Shown: piece after piece, positions 18,279 through 28,045 of the stretch
How positions within the stretch are numbered: the first letter of the stretch is position 1
Layout: every line of letters begins with the position of its first letter
Assembly: GCF_004123795.1 (NCBI RefSeq)
Contig: NZ_MSSM01000005.1
Span: 62,001-126,000, forward strand
Reading direction: 5' to 3'
Source of the DNA: Lacticaseibacillus chiayiensis
Lineage (GTDB): Bacteria; Bacillota; Bacilli; Lactobacillales; Lactobacillaceae
DNA length: 64,000 nucleotides
Notes under the pieces: model-generated
Told to the model about the DNA's origin: nothing
The model's database searches: none
What the model saw: the letters and a program-made list of their open reading frames with translations, nothing else
Position numbers and translations under genes: made by a program

Positions 18279-19335
18279 GCGCAACATCCTTTGATAACGG
18301 TACTCTGACTTCAACACTGGTTCCTTGACCAACTACACTCACGACCTTGGCTGTTCCGCCCATGGCCGCCGCGCGTTCCTTGATATTAGCAAGACCATAG
18401 TTCCCGTTGCCACTAGTTTCTTTTGGATCAAACCCAACACCATCGTCAACCATACGCAAAATAACCATATCTTGCAACCGCTTCAGATAAACTTCGAGGC
18501 TGTCGGCCTTCGCATGGCGTAAAGTATTGCTAAGCAACTCTTGAACGATTCGGAAAAGATTATCCTCAGTCGCAGCATTTAACTTAATGTCATCCAATTG
18601 CCATGTGATTTTGATTGTAATCTTGGTTTGCAATTCTTTCAACAACTGAATGATTCCCTGCTTTAGCGACTTACCTTCAAGGTTGGTCGGACGTAGATGT
18701 AATAGCAACGCTCGCATTTCCGCCTGGGCTTCATTAATGACCTTTTGAATCGTATCCAACTGCTTCTGCAAAGCTTCCTGCTTGGGATCACGTTCGGCAA
18801 CACTCCGCAATGCCGATAACATCATCATCGCCGCAAACAACTGCTGGGAAACGGAGTCATGCAGTTCTCGGGCTAACCGGTGCCTCTCACCGGTCAGAAT
18901 GGCCTCACGGGTTTCGCCGGAAAACCGGACAGGCGTATTGCTATAACGTTCAATTTCACGTTGTAAGCGTATCATTTTTTGCCGTAACGCTTCAAGCAAG
19001 TCAGCCGGCTGTTGGCCTAATGCGGTAACTGCTTGCTGGGAGCGGTTAAAAATCGGTGCCTGATATTGTCCGGCATTTAATTGCGCCAGCCGACTATCTA
19101 ACTGATTACGCATCACTCGTAGCCGCCACAACACGATTATGGTAGCACCGGAACTAATCAGCAAGGCGCCAATAAAAAGATAAACAAATAACGGCGCTGA
19201 AAGCACGTTCGCTAACAATAATTGCAAGAAATCATGATGGGTCACTTTTGCCAGCATAAATACCAAACAAGTCTCGACTAAAATCGTCCAAACCATCAGG
19301 ATCAGAAAGAAAACGACTAACATCCGTCTCCTCAT
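18271..19335 (-). CDS. liaS: LiaS, sensor histidine kinase
   Basis: This is the sensor of the LiaFSR cell-wall-antibiotic stress system. Two N-terminal membrane helices (about 5-27 and 45-70) bracket a very short extracellular loop, as in intramembrane-sensing kinases. A linker leads to a HisKA_3 domain with the phospho-His in RELHDSVSQQLFAA (about 160) and a GHKL ATPase with DDGVGFD and GNYGLANIKERA. The 354 residues are the usual length. It overlaps liaF by 4 nt and liaR by 8 nt. Confidence 0.94.
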   Translation of the reverse strand: MRRRMLVVFFLILMVWTILVETCLVFMLAKVTHHDFLQLLLANVLSAPLFVYLFIGALLISSGATIIVLWRLRVMRNQLDSRLAQLNAGQYQAPIFNRSQQAVTALGQQPADLLEALRQKMIRLQREIERYSNTPVRFSGETREAILTGERHRLARELHDSVSQQLFAAMMMLSALRSVAERDPKQEALQKQLDTIQKVINEAQAEMRALLLHLRPTNLEGKSLKQGIIQLLKELQTKITIKITWQLDDIKLNAATEDNLFRIVQELLSNTLRHAKADSLEVYLKRLQDMVILRMVDDGVGFDPKETSGNGNYGLANIKERAAAMGGTAKVVSVVGQGTSVEVRVPLSKDVAHD

Positions 19336-20036
19336 ACTGCCAGCACCTCCAAGTCGCCCACCACCACATTCGTGATAATGTGGATTCGGCGTGGCGCATC
19401 GTCATAATCCTGCGAATAGGCTGTCACGCTTTGGCTATGCAACATCGAATCGGAATCTTCAAAATGTAGCCGCCCATAAAACGTCGCATGTTCCACTGCA
19501 ACGCCAACACCCACAGGAACCAGAACCCTGGTTTTACCAAAGCCCTTGCGAACCATAATCACGCTGTCGCCTTTGGGTAAAAAAGTGTCGCCTAGGTCAA
19601 TGATGGTATCACCGGCTGGCACTACCATGTTGATGTCATCCCAGTCATAACTGGGTGCAATCGTTTGCCGCCGCGCCCAGGAACGAATCGTTCGGCGCCC
19701 GGCTTTTTTGCCAGGAGCTTCCGTGACTGGGGCCACGTACTGTTTATGATTCCAAACCGAAAAACCTGCTTTTGGCTTAGTCAGCACCATCATCAAAAAG
19801 ATGCCAGCCACCAGCAATATTAGCCAGATAGCAGGATTAATAAAAATTCCCAGCACCATTAAAACACCGCCAAATGTGACGCTGAAAGTGCGGAGTCGGT
19901 GCCAATGCATGCCTAAGAAAAGAAACAGAAAACCAATCAGGATCGTTGCCAACGCCATGGGATTCGTGATGATCTGGAATCCTAGCCAGAGTAAGAGCGC
20001 AAATTCAATCCCCAAAAACAGTTGCCAGCGGCGCAT
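19332..20036 (-). CDS. liaF: LiaF, inhibitor of LiaS signalling
   Basis: LiaF is a membrane protein that holds LiaS inactive without stress. The first about 95 residues contain four hydrophobic helices, and the C-terminal about 110 form the DUF2154 'cell-wall-active antibiotics response' domain (VPAGDTIIDLGDTFLP, VPVGVGVAVEHA). It is the first gene of liaF-liaS-liaR-yneR, with SD AAAGGAGGG. No clear LiaR operator was recognised upstream. Confidence 0.92.
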   Translation of the reverse strand: MRRWQLFLGIEFALLLWLGFQIITNPMALATILIGFLFLFLGMHWHRLRTFSVTFGGVLMVLGIFINPAIWLILLVAGIFLMMVLTKPKAGFSVWNHKQYVAPVTEAPGKKAGRRTIRSWARRQTIAPSYDWDDINMVVPAGDTIIDLGDTFLPKGDSVIMVRKGFGKTRVLVPVGVGVAVEHATFYGRLHFEDSDSMLHSQSVTAYSQDYDDAPRRIHIITNVVVGDLEVLAV

Positions 20037-20198
20037 TTGCGATCCCTCCTTTTAATCAAAATCGTGAACTTATCTGGTAGAGAGGCATCACCTAATTCGT
20101 AGCCCACTACCATATCCTTGACTTATTATAACGAATCAAATGCTCGCTAGCTTAGGGCGTAAGGCTGATATTCACTGGCAAACGACACTCACTCATAA

Positions 20199-20250
20199 TA
20201 AAAGCCGGCAGCCGCGTCCTCTTGATCAGGATGCGACTGCCAGCCAGACT
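20199..20250 (-). terminator. Terminator of the mltG-udk-greA unit
   Basis: A long stem (GGCTGGCAGTCGCATCCT against its near-complement, with wobbles) ends in a short T stretch on the minus strand, just after greA. Confidence 0.65.
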
Positions 20251-20263
20251 TTATGAATAAGAA

Positions 20264-20734
20264 TTAACCTTCAACTTTTGTAATCGTCACGGTCATTTCG
20301 CCGCCTGGGGTGTTGATGGTGACTTTATCGCCGACTTTGCGACCAATAAGTCCTTGGGCAATGGGACTTTCATTACTGATCTTACCATTAAATGCATCGG
20401 CTTCCGCTGCCCCGACGATTTCGTACGTTTCCTCATCACCGTCCTCTTCAAAGGTGACCTTTTTACCGATGGAGACTTCGTTTTTGGCAACTGCCTTGGC
20501 GTCAATAATTTCAGCGTACCGCAACATCGTCTGAATCGTCACGATTCGGTTTTCAAGTGTGGATTGTTCATCCTTGGCCGCTTCATACTCGGAGTTTTCG
20601 GACAAATCGCCGAACCCCCGGGCCACCTTGATCCGCTCAATAACTTCTGGGCGTTTCTTGGTTTTCAATTCTTCAAGCTCATTTTCAAGTTTCTTTTTAC
20701 CTTCTGCTGTCATCGGATAGCTTTTGTCTGCCAT
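20264..20734 (-). CDS. greA: Transcription elongation factor GreA
   Basis: GreA enters the secondary channel of RNA polymerase and stimulates cleavage of backtracked RNA. The coiled-coil N-terminal domain (residues 1-75) carries [19 protein letters not shown] with the acidic tip residues D and E. The FKBP-like C-terminal domain has [15 protein letters not shown]. The ATG at 20734, six nt after GAGGTAA, gives the standard 156 residues; the longer frame has no support. Confidence 0.96.
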   Translation of the reverse strand: MADKSYPMTAEGKKKLENELEELKTKKRPEVIERIKVARGFGDLSENSEYEAAKDEQSTLENRIVTIQTMLRYAEIIDAKAVAKNEVSIGKKVTFEEDGDEETYEIVGAAEADAFNGKISNESPIAQGLIGRKVGDKVTINTPGGEMTVTITKVEG

Positions 20735-20800
20735 AAAATACTTACCTCGCTTCTTATTTTCCTTAGTCACTTTATTAATCCGGAAGCCATTTGTCAATGA

Positions 20801-21439
20801 CTACTCTTGCAAACCGCGTTCCGTTAGAATGGCTTTTATCTTAGTCACCAGCAAATCAATGGCAACCTGATTCTGACCTCCTTCTGGAACGATCAAATCC
20901 GCATAGCGTTTCGTCGGCTCTACAAATTGATGATACATCGGTTTTACGGTTTTTAAATATTGATTAATGATGGAATCCAGTGTCCGCCCGCGCGAAACCA
21001 TATCCCGTCGAATCCGACGAATCACCCGAATATCATCGTCTGTATCAACAAACACCTTGATATCCATCATGTTACGCAATGATTCATCATCAAGAATCAG
21101 AATCCCTTCAAGAATAATGACATCTTTAGGTTCAAGATGCACCGTTTTATCCGAGCGGTTATGAACCGTGTAATCATAGACTGGCTGATCAACCGCATGG
21201 CGATGGATCAACTCATCCAGGTGATGCTTCAGTAACGGTGTGTCAAATGCCAACGGATGATCATAATTAATTTTCTTCCGCTCAGAGAACGGTTTGTCAC
21301 TTTTCTTATAATACGCATCCTGTGCCAGCAAGAGCAAGGAATGCCCTGAAAAGTGATCGAAAATCGCCCGACTGACACTGGTTTTCCCACTGGCAGAGCC
21401 ACCGGTCACGCCAATCACAATGGGTTTCTTTTGCTGCAT
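20801..21439 (-). CDS. udk: Uridine kinase
   Basis: This enzyme phosphorylates uridine and cytidine in pyrimidine salvage. The P-loop [12 protein letters not shown] is near the N-terminus, followed by YYKKSDKPF, the substrate loop [10 protein letters not shown] and LEGILILDD. The ATG at 21439 lies 7 nt after GAAGG and gives 212 residues. An alternative ATG at 21457 also has a possible SD (AAGGA), so the N-terminus is uncertain by six residues. It lies between mltG and greA, a common lactobacillar order. Confidence 0.94.
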   Translation of the reverse strand: MQQKKPIVIGVTGGSASGKTSVSRAIFDHFSGHSLLLLAQDAYYKKSDKPFSERKKINYDHPLAFDTPLLKHHLDELIHRHAVDQPVYDYTVHNRSDKTVHLEPKDVIILEGILILDDESLRNMMDIKVFVDTDDDIRVIRRIRRDMVSRGRTLDSIINQYLKTVKPMYHQFVEPTKRYADLIVPEGGQNQVAIDLLVTKIKAILTERGLQE

Positions 21440-21487
21440 CTGCTGGCCTTCTTTCATTAGATCCTTAACAAAAAACTGCGCACAACA

Positions 21488-21537
21488 GCCTTGGAAATGA
21501 TGTTCGGCATTCAACCATCACTTCCAAGGCCGTTTTT
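21488..21537. repeat. Inverted repeat between mltG and udk
   Basis: GCCTTGGAA (21488-21496) and TTCCAAGGC (21522-21530) form a perfect 9-bp stem that can extend through ATGATG/CATCA. A T5 run follows on the plus strand only; on the minus strand, the direction of these genes, no T tract directly follows. It may be an mRNA processing or stability element in the udk leader, or a plus-strand terminator against antisense transcription. Confidence 0.6.
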
Positions 21538-21671
21538 CTTTAATTGGGTAACTAAACTTTTGCCATTGCTGCTAACACGATAAAACTGTTCCGTCTTGCC
21601 TGTCAAGATCAGCAAAAAAGTAAATCGCGCCACTAAAGCCGTTGATATGCATGCTATGACCGACGCGCGGC

Positions 21672-22823
21672 TTACTTATTAGCCGCCGCATTGTCGCTAG
21701 CAAATTTAGCCGTGTTCGCATCGTGTTGTTCACGCGTGGTAGCATACAGCACTTCACCGGTCTTCAGGTTAGCAACAAAGTACAAATAGTGCTTGCTGCG
21801 ATCATTTGGACTCAACACCGCTCTGACACTTTGCTCACTTGGCGAATCAAAAGGACCCGGTCCGTAGCCGGTATGCACGTAAAGGTTATATGGCGAATCA
21901 ACACTGGTATCCTTATTGGTCAAATGGGTTTTATGCGTGTTTAAAGCATACATGACCGAAATATCGGATTGCAATGGCATACCCGCATCAATGCGGTTCA
22001 AGAAGACGCCGGCAATCGTTCGACGGTCTTCTTGGGTCACCCCTTCACGCTCAACCAACGAAGCTAAGGTCATGACCTCCTGAACCGTATAGCCCTGTTT
22101 CTTGATACTCTTGTAGTAACTTTGCATGACACTGTTGGTTTTTGCTAACATCGCTTCAACCAAATCTTCTACCGTCTCGCCTGCACTAACACTATAAGTA
22201 GCTGGAAAAAGGTACCCTTCCAGGCGATAGCGAACACCCTTGGCTGAAGCAGCAGAACTCAGAAGCTGCGGATATTTTTTGGCCATTTTAGCAAAGAAAG
22301 TCTGATTTTTCATGAGTGCCATGAACTTCTTGCTTGTCAGATTCTGATTTAACTTGCCCAGCTTATTCACGGATGTTGCGATTTGCTCAATCGTCGCGCC
22401 TTCTTTAACAAGCAATTGTCCGGCAGCGGTGGCTTCTGTGCCGCCAGCCCGCAATTTTTGAATCACCTGATTCATCGAATCGCGTTGTGTCAGCTGGTAA
22501 CTGCCTGCCTGAAAATCGGCAATGTTGTGAAACTTGACGTAATAATTGAACACCATGGCACTTTTAATCACGTGCTTAGCTTCCAATTTGGCAGCAATTT
22601 GTTTAGTGGATGAACCTACAGGCACCGTCACATTAACAGATGTCTGACCACTAGGATTCACCGGCTGAAGTGCGGAGTGGACATACCGGTAGCCCATCAG
22701 GCCAACAATCACGAGCACCGCAAACAAGATGCCCAGAACCCACGCGACAATCTTCTGCGACGCTTTTTTTTCATCGGCACGCAACCGCCGTTTATCCTCT
22801 ACATGTCGGGATCGCCTATCCAA
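21672..22823 (-). CDS. mltG: Endolytic murein transglycosylase MltG
   Basis: MltG is a membrane-bound lytic transglycosylase thought to release nascent glycan strands. A basic cytoplasmic start is followed by one membrane helix (about residues 28-50), a LysM-like region and the YceG catalytic domain. The catalytic Glu is in LASLVEREGVTQEDR, with QSDISVMYAL and DSPYNLYVHTGYGPGPF following. I prefer the TTG start at 22823 because AAAGGGGG lies 7 nt upstream; the ATG at 22853 has no SD and would add ten residues. It is the first gene of mltG-udk-greA. Confidence 0.92.
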   Translation of the reverse strand: MDRRSRHVEDKRRLRADEKKASQKIVAWVLGILFAVLVIVGLMGYRYVHSALQPVNPSGQTSVNVTVPVGSSTKQIAAKLEAKHVIKSAMVFNYYVKFHNIADFQAGSYQLTQRDSMNQVIQKLRAGGTEATAAGQLLVKEGATIEQIATSVNKLGKLNQNLTSKKFMALMKNQTFFAKMAKKYPQLLSSAASAKGVRYRLEGYLFPATYSVSAGETVEDLVEAMLAKTNSVMQSYYKSIKKQGYTVQEVMTLASLVEREGVTQEDRRTIAGVFLNRIDAGMPLQSDISVMYALNTHKTHLTNKDTSVDSPYNLYVHTGYGPGPFDSPSEQSVRAVLSPNDRSKHYLYFVANLKTGEVLYATTREQHDANTAKFASDNAAANK

Positions 22824-23001
22824 AAAAATGCCCCCTTTAACGCTTTTGCTCATCGTGGCTTAAACCAAACCATACCTGTGATCCAAACCAGAAGCATTCA
22901 AGCTGCTTATGTAACCAAACCCACTGCCAAATCATCTTCGACAGCGGCTTAATAACCTAGTGACCATCATACCCAACTGCGTAGCAAATTGCGACCGATG
23001 A

Positions 23002-25413
23002 TTAACGAATCTCAGCAGCTAAATCTGATTCTAACGCCAATTTAACGCGATCAAAGGCTTGCGTCACTTCGTCTTCAGTCAGGGTCTGATCGTCACGACG
23101 ATAGGTGAGGGTATACGCCAAACTCTTTTGGCCTTCAGCAACATGTTTGCCTGAGTAAACATCGAAAAGTTTGACCTGCTGGAGATAAGCGCCGCCATGC
23201 TGACGGAAGACATCCATCACTTGTGCATTTGTGATTGTCTCGGCAACCTGAAGTGCAATATCGCGTGTGACAGCCGGAAACTTCGGCGCTGGTTGGGCAA
23301 TCTTTTCCTGTTTTGGTGCAACGAACAACGCATCAAGATCCAACTGAAAGACAAATGTCTCGGGCAAATGATGGTCGTGCGCAAATGCCGGATGCAAGCG
23401 TCCCAGAAATCCGATACGCTCGTCACCGACAAAAATATCGGCAGCTTGGCCTGGATGAAGTTCGGCCACTGTCTGCGTAGCCACAAACCGCACCGGCTCT
23501 GTCAAGGAATAATCCTCAAGCAAGTGGGTGACAATTCCTTTAACATAAAAGAAATCGATGGGACGGGCATCTTGGCTCCAAGTCTTAGTCGTCACCTGAC
23601 CGGTCAATGCACCGCCCAAGTACTCGATTTCAGTCGGGCGAACCTGATCTCCGGTTTTGGTGAAAATGCGGCCCTGCTCATAAATCGCCACATTGGTTTC
23701 TTTACGAGCCCGATTGTATTTAATGACATCCAATAACCCAGTAACCATGTTCATGCGTAACACAGCGTGATCGGTCGTCATCGGTGAATCAACCCGGGTT
23801 GGTTTACCTGGTTGCAGTTTGAATTGCTCGGCCGCTTTGGCAGTTGTTAAGCCATAAGTGATCGCTTGCGTCAAACCCAATCCCTCAAGTAGATGACGCG
23901 TCCGCCGAATGCGTTTCTGCTTTGGAGTATATTCCCCGATTGTCATGGTTGTCGTTGGCAAGGTGCTTGGTAAATTGTCAAAGCCATAAATACGCGCTAC
24001 TTCTTCCACCAAATCCGCTTTAATGTGAATATCCCAGCGGCGTGGCGGAATCGCAACCGCAAACAAGCCGTCTGCGACTGTGACGCCAAAACCTAACTGC
24101 CGAAAAATGCTGGTTATCTGGTCTTCTTGCAGCTCAGTGCCTAAGACGTGATTGATGTGGTCTAATGAGATATCTACCACCACATCCTTGGCTTCAATAG
24201 CAGTCGGACTCAGTGTGCCTTTTGCGGATTGACCGCCACCCAGTTCAGCCATCCAAGCGACAGCAGCATCCAACGCGTCATTAATATCAGCCACATTGAT
24301 GCCTTTTTCGAAGCGGGAAGACGCCTCCGAGCGCAGATTATATTTCAAGGCGGTTTTCCGCACATTAACCGGATTAAAACTGGCCGCTTCAACGACAACG
24401 GTTGTGGTTGTTTCGGAGATTTCCGAATTCAAGCCACCCATGACCCCTGCCAAAGCAACCGGCACCTGACCGTTTGTGATGACAATATCGCGATCATCCA
24501 GTTCATGCTCCCGACCATCCAAGGTGGTTAGCGGCTCACCGTTTTTTGCTCGCCGAACTTCGATGTGCTGGCTACCAAGTTTGGCATAATCAAACGCATG
24601 CAGCGGCTGACCGTATGCCAACATAATTAGATTCGTAATATCGACAATATTATTAATTGGCCGAACCCCGGCATTCCAGAGACGCCGCTGCAACCAGAGT
24701 GGACTTTCTTTAACCTTAACACGATCGATGACCCGTAGCTGATAACTCGACGCATCTTGGGCATCTTTGACCTCAGCGCTTAGATAATCGGTGATCGGCT
24801 TCGTGCCCTCAGTTAACGGTTTTTCGACAAAATGCGGTTTTTCCGCATAAGTGGCACCGACCTCCCACGCGACACCACGCATGCCTAAAGCATCCGCGCG
24901 GTTTGGTGTGATTTCAAAATCCAAAATGGCATCATGCATGCCTAACGCGGCTAACGCATCACTACCTGGCTTCAGTGGTTCGTTGAAAACATAGATGCCG
25001 TTTAAATAAGCCTTCGGTACCACATTTTCATTAAAGCCGATTTCCTGAAGCGCACAAATCATGCCGAGACTTTCTTCGCCGCGGATTTTGCCTTTTTTAA
25101 TTTTGACATTATCCGCAATCCGCGCGCCTGGCAGTGCCACAATGACCGTTTGTCCTGCAGCGACATTCGGGGCACCACAAACAATCTGTCGCGGATCCGC
25201 TTCACCAACATCCACCTGACAAAGTTTGAGATGATCAGAATTCGGATGCGGCTGACTTGTCAGCACTTTACCAACCACAATTTTCTTCAATCCGACATCA
25301 GGGTGCTTAACCCCATCGATTTCAATTCCGGTTCGGGAAACTTTGTCAGCCAGCTCCTCTGGTGATACTGGTACATTGACAAGTTCTTTTAACCAATCAT
25401 ATGAAACGTTCAT
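23002..25413 (-). CDS. pheT: Phenylalanyl-tRNA synthetase beta subunit
   Basis: This is the beta chain of the alpha2-beta2 synthetase, charging tRNA-Phe and carrying the editing site. Domains in order: N-terminal oligonucleotide-binding domain with HPNSDHLKLCQVDVG (about 57-71), B3/B4 editing domain (about 200-390), B5, a catalytic-like core and the C-terminal FDX anticodon-binding domain (about 705-800, PKFPAVTRDIALQV). At 803 residues it is full length. It starts 1 nt after pheS with SD AGGAGG, so the subunits are made together. Confidence 0.97.
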   Translation of the reverse strand: MNVSYDWLKELVNVPVSPEELADKVSRTGIEIDGVKHPDVGLKKIVVGKVLTSQPHPNSDHLKLCQVDVGEADPRQIVCGAPNVAAGQTVIVALPGARIADNVKIKKGKIRGEESLGMICALQEIGFNENVVPKAYLNGIYVFNEPLKPGSDALAALGMHDAILDFEITPNRADALGMRGVAWEVGATYAEKPHFVEKPLTEGTKPITDYLSAEVKDAQDASSYQLRVIDRVKVKESPLWLQRRLWNAGVRPINNIVDITNLIMLAYGQPLHAFDYAKLGSQHIEVRRAKNGEPLTTLDGREHELDDRDIVITNGQVPVALAGVMGGLNSEISETTTTVVVEAASFNPVNVRKTALKYNLRSEASSRFEKGINVADINDALDAAVAWMAELGGGQSAKGTLSPTAIEAKDVVVDISLDHINHVLGTELQEDQITSIFRQLGFGVTVADGLFAVAIPPRRWDIHIKADLVEEVARIYGFDNLPSTLPTTTMTIGEYTPKQKRIRRTRHLLEGLGLTQAITYGLTTAKAAEQFKLQPGKPTRVDSPMTTDHAVLRMNMVTGLLDVIKYNRARKETNVAIYEQGRIFTKTGDQVRPTEIEYLGGALTGQVTTKTWSQDARPIDFFYVKGIVTHLLEDYSLTEPVRFVATQTVAELHPGQAADIFVGDERIGFLGRLHPAFAHDHHLPETFVFQLDLDALFVAPKQEKIAQPAPKFPAVTRDIALQVAETITNAQVMDVFRQHGGAYLQQVKLFDVYSGKHVAEGQKSLAYTLTYRRDDQTLTEDEVTQAFDRVKLALESDLAAEIR

Positions 25414-25414
25414 C

Positions 25415-26461
25415 TTAACCCTCCTGGCTGAACTGCGTTAGGAAGCGCAAGTCGTCTGTATAAAAGCTGCGAATATCGTCAATACCGTATTTCAGCATGG
25501 CAAACCGATCCGGACCGAGGCCAAAAGCAAAGCCACCATAGACATCGGCATCAATCTTGGCCGCTCTCAGAACATTTGGGTGCACCATACCGGCACCGAG
25601 GACTTCAATCCACCCGGTATACTTGCAAACCGGGCAACCTTTGCCGCCGCACCGGAAACAGGAAACATCAACTTCGACAGACGGTTCCGTGAATGGAAAA
25701 TAGCTGGGCCGCAACCGAATCGTTCGCTCGGCGCCAAACACGTGCTGACACATAGCCAATAAGGTGCCTTTGAGATCGGCCATGGTAATGTGCTTATCAA
25801 TGACCAACCCCTCCATTTGATGAAACTGATGGCTGTGTGTGGCATCGTCATCATCGCGGCGATAAACCACGCCCGGGCTGATCATCTTCAACGGTCCTTT
25901 GCTGAAATCATGCTTTTCCATGGTTCGCGCCTGCATTGGGCTCGTCTGTGAGCGCATCAGCAATTCATTGTTGATATAAAAAGTTTCCTGCATATCACGC
26001 GCCGGATGGTCTTTGGGGATGTTCATCATTTCAAAATTATAATGATCTTCCTCAACTTCCGGACCGCTCAGAACTTGATAGCCCATACCCATAAAGAAAC
26101 TTTCAAGATCATCCATAATTTGGATAATGATATGTGGTGTACCCGCAACAACTGGATCGCCCGGTAACGTTACATCGATAGTTTCCGACGCCAATTTGGC
26201 ATCAATAACCGCCTGTTCCAGTTGCACTTTACGAGTCTCAATCGCGGCACTCAACTCATCACGAATTTTGTTGGCAAATGCACCGACTTTTGGCCGTTCG
26301 TCAGCCGCGAGATCCTTCATCCCGCGTAGAACGCTGGTAATCGGGCCCTTCTTTCCTAATAGCTGTATGCGAATCTGATTCAAGTCATCCAATGAATCGA
26401 CTTCTTTAATGCGGTTGTTGTTTTGTTGAAAAAGTTCTTCGAGCTTGGTTTGAAAATCCAT
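25415..26461 (-). CDS. pheS: Phenylalanyl-tRNA synthetase alpha subunit
   Basis: This catalytic subunit contains an N-terminal coiled coil (about 1-90) and the class II core, with motif 2 ([19 protein letters not shown]) and motif 3 ([18 protein letters not shown]). It has an internal insertion with [17 protein letters not shown] (four Cys), a zinc-binding-like knuckle found in many Firmicute PheS. SD AAGGAGG precedes the ATG. Expression is under the T-box just upstream. Confidence 0.97.
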   Translation of the reverse strand: MDFQTKLEELFQQNNNRIKEVDSLDDLNQIRIQLLGKKGPITSVLRGMKDLAADERPKVGAFANKIRDELSAAIETRKVQLEQAVIDAKLASETIDVTLPGDPVVAGTPHIIIQIMDDLESFFMGMGYQVLSGPEVEEDHYNFEMMNIPKDHPARDMQETFYINNELLMRSQTSPMQARTMEKHDFSKGPLKMISPGVVYRRDDDDATHSHQFHQMEGLVIDKHITMADLKGTLLAMCQHVFGAERTIRLRPSYFPFTEPSVEVDVSCFRCGGKGCPVCKYTGWIEVLGAGMVHPNVLRAAKIDADVYGGFAFGLGPDRFAMLKYGIDDIRSFYTDDLRFLTQFSQEG

Positions 26462-26514
26462 TTTCTTCCTCCTTGATTACTGACTGCAAGCAGCATTTTA
26501 TGCATTTGAAGGCA

Positions 26515-26760
26515 TAAAAAAAGTCCCTCTTCAAAAGGGACGAAGCGTCGCGGTACCACCCTTGTTCATGATCATACACTGATCCATGCACTCAACAAGG
26601 TAACGGCCAGGCCGGAGCTTTCTAAGTGTTGCCACCTCAAAAGTCAACTCGGAAAGTGAAGACAAACATTTTGGTAAGAGACGTCTCGCAGTCCTTTGAA
26701 CGTCACTCCCTGTCTTACCAGCCTGTTTGGGCTTTCGTCATGGTTTTTATGTTTTTAGAT
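26515..26760 (-). promoter_or_regulatory. T-box riboswitch, phenylalanine, leader of pheST
   Basis: The minus-strand leader contains the T-box core AGGGTGGTACCGCG, followed by a terminator with arms AGTCCCTCTT/AAGAGGGACT and a T7 tract (26515-26542). The upstream 200 nt fold into a stem I region; a TTC triplet in GTGACGTTCAAAGG is the likely Phe specifier. Uncharged tRNA-Phe would pair and permit read-through into pheST. Confidence 0.93.
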
Positions 26761-26766
26761 AGAACA

Positions 26767-26794
26767 AGCTTAGCAAATTGAGCGCTGACGTCAA
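26767..26794 (-). promoter_or_regulatory. Sigma-A promoter of pheST
   Basis: TTGACG (-35, 26789-26794) and TAAGCT (-10, 26767-26772) with 16 bp spacing; the start point near 26760 opens the T-box leader. Confidence 0.7.
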
Positions 26795-26826
26795 GAGCTG
26801 ATTTTTCAGTTGGCCCCCGTTAAAAA

Positions 26827-26854
26827 GAAAAAACGCGTGAATCACGCGTTTTTC
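26827..26854 (-). terminator. Terminator of the HxlR gene
   Basis: AAAAACGCGTGA/TCACGCGTTTTT, a near-perfect palindrome whose first arm includes the stop codon of the HxlR gene. Confidence 0.85.
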
Positions 26855-27228
26855 TGAGTCTCATTAGCGTGGCACTCTTCATCCGAAACCCAGGCATCGC
26901 CCCAAGCGTGCGCTGCTGCCATCACCGAATTCAAAGCGCGGCCTTTATCTGTCAGTGCATATTCGATCAACGCTGAGTCCTTATGGGTCAACCGATTAAT
27001 CAGGCCTTCGCCCTCGAGTTCTTTCAGCCGTTCAACCAAAACCCGGTCCGAACAACGCGGAATCAGCTTCGCAATATCCTTGAAACGGGAGTTGCCATTG
27101 TTCAATAACACTTCCAGAATCAAACCATTCCATTTCTTGCCTAAAATTTCAAACGTATGCTGAAATTTAGGACAAAGAGCGACTTGCTGACTTTGACAAT
27201 CGGATTTACTGGTTACTGTTGCATCCAC
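26842..27228 (-). CDS. HxlR-family transcriptional regulator (YodB/HypR-like)
   Basis: This is a small winged-helix regulator, about 128 residues from a GTG start 8 nt after GAGG; a GTG three codons earlier is the alternative. The HxlR signature is clear: CPKFQHTFEILGKKWNGLILEVLL, then RFKDI, DRVLVERLKELEGEGLI and YALTDKGRAL. The Cys at the start of the helix (CPKF) is in the position used for thiol redox sensing by YodB/HypR in Bacillus, so sensing of quinones or electrophiles is possible. Its target is not visible; the mhq-like operon in this window lies 14 kb away. A GTAT-N4-ATAC palindrome near 27270 could be its operator. Confidence 0.85.
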   Translation of the reverse strand: MDATVTSKSDCQSQQVALCPKFQHTFEILGKKWNGLILEVLLNNGNSRFKDIAKLIPRCSDRVLVERLKELEGEGLINRLTHKDSALIEYALTDKGRALNSVMAAAHAWGDAWVSDEECHANETQKNA

Positions 27229-27385
27229 TCTACTCACCTCATTATTCCCACTTACTTACATTTAGATAGTATAAGCATACCACACTGGCAAAATATTACA
27301 ACCCGATGTATAAGAAAGTCCAGACAAACTTGCTCAATTAGCTAATAAAGTAACTCAGTAGGTTCATTTGGGACAGTCTCTCTTC

Positions 27386-27420
27386 TAAAAAAGAACCGCG
27401 GAAATGCTTCCGCGGTTCCC
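27386..27420 (-). terminator. Terminator of the HD-domain gene
   Basis: GAACCGCGGAA/TTCCGCGGTTC with a TGC-type loop and six Ts on the minus strand. Confidence 0.85.
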
Positions 27421-27458
27421 GTGTGGACAGCGGCAACTTCCACTGTCATCTCACGATC

Positions 27459-27962
27459 CTAATTTAAAGCTTTTAAGTGAGTGTGAATCGGATGCCGGAG
27501 CTTGTGCATCCATGGTACGACGACCTCATCCATCGCAGCATAATCATCAACTAGGGAAACAACAAAACTTTCCTTGTATTTAGGCAAGCCAACTGTTGCG
27601 CCCCACATGTGCTTGATGATGATGTCTTTTTCCATCGGTGACAATTCGGTCAGCTTCTCAGCATTCCGTAAAGCAATCCGGGGATGGATAAAGGCATGCG
27701 TCCCCAAGTCAAACTTGGTTTTGCGCCAATCATAGTAAAACAAATCGTGCAACAAGCCTGCTCGGGCGATCGCACGAACATTCAGATGCAGCCGTTTCCC
27801 GATCAGATAGCTCTGATAGGAAACACTGATCGAGTGCTCCAATCGGTTAGAATAATGATGTTGCGGGTGTTCTGCCAGTCGCTGAACCTCAGGCTTGGCC
27901 AATAAATCAGCCACATACCCTACGTACTCAGCATCCGATTGCCAATCGCGTTTTTTGCTCAA
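27459..27962 (-). CDS. HD-domain phosphohydrolase-like protein
   Basis: A 167-residue metal-dependent HD-superfamily protein. The first histidine is in RLEHSISVS (about 43) and the HD dyad in ARAGLLHDLFYYDW (about 72-73). A further His is in KHMWGAT and the last Asp in VSLVDDYAA. Substrate is unknown; the family is annotated as uncharacterised HD proteins near TrmH-type methylases. Start is TTG at 27962, 8 nt after AAAGGAG. It is downstream of the TrmH-like gene on the same strand, with an 83-nt gap. Confidence 0.85.
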   Translation of the reverse strand: MSKKRDWQSDAEYVGYVADLLAKPEVQRLAEHPQHHYSNRLEHSISVSYQSYLIGKRLHLNVRAIARAGLLHDLFYYDWRKTKFDLGTHAFIHPRIALRNAEKLTELSPMEKDIIIKHMWGATVGLPKYKESFVVSLVDDYAAMDEVVVPWMHKLRHPIHTHLKALN

Positions 27963-28045
27963 GACATTTGCTCCTTTTGTGGTTTGATGAACACACTTAT
28001 AGTATAACAGCTTCCACGCCCAAAAGGCACCTTCATAATAGATTC

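Noticed and set aside
20735-20797. N-terminal extension of GreA
   Set aside because: The ATG at 20734 has a clear SD and gives the invariant family length of about 156 residues.
27270-27282. GTAT-N4-ATAC palindrome as a firm HxlR operator
   Set aside because: It overlaps the probable promoter but is short and occurs by chance often; kept only as a remark in the gene entry.
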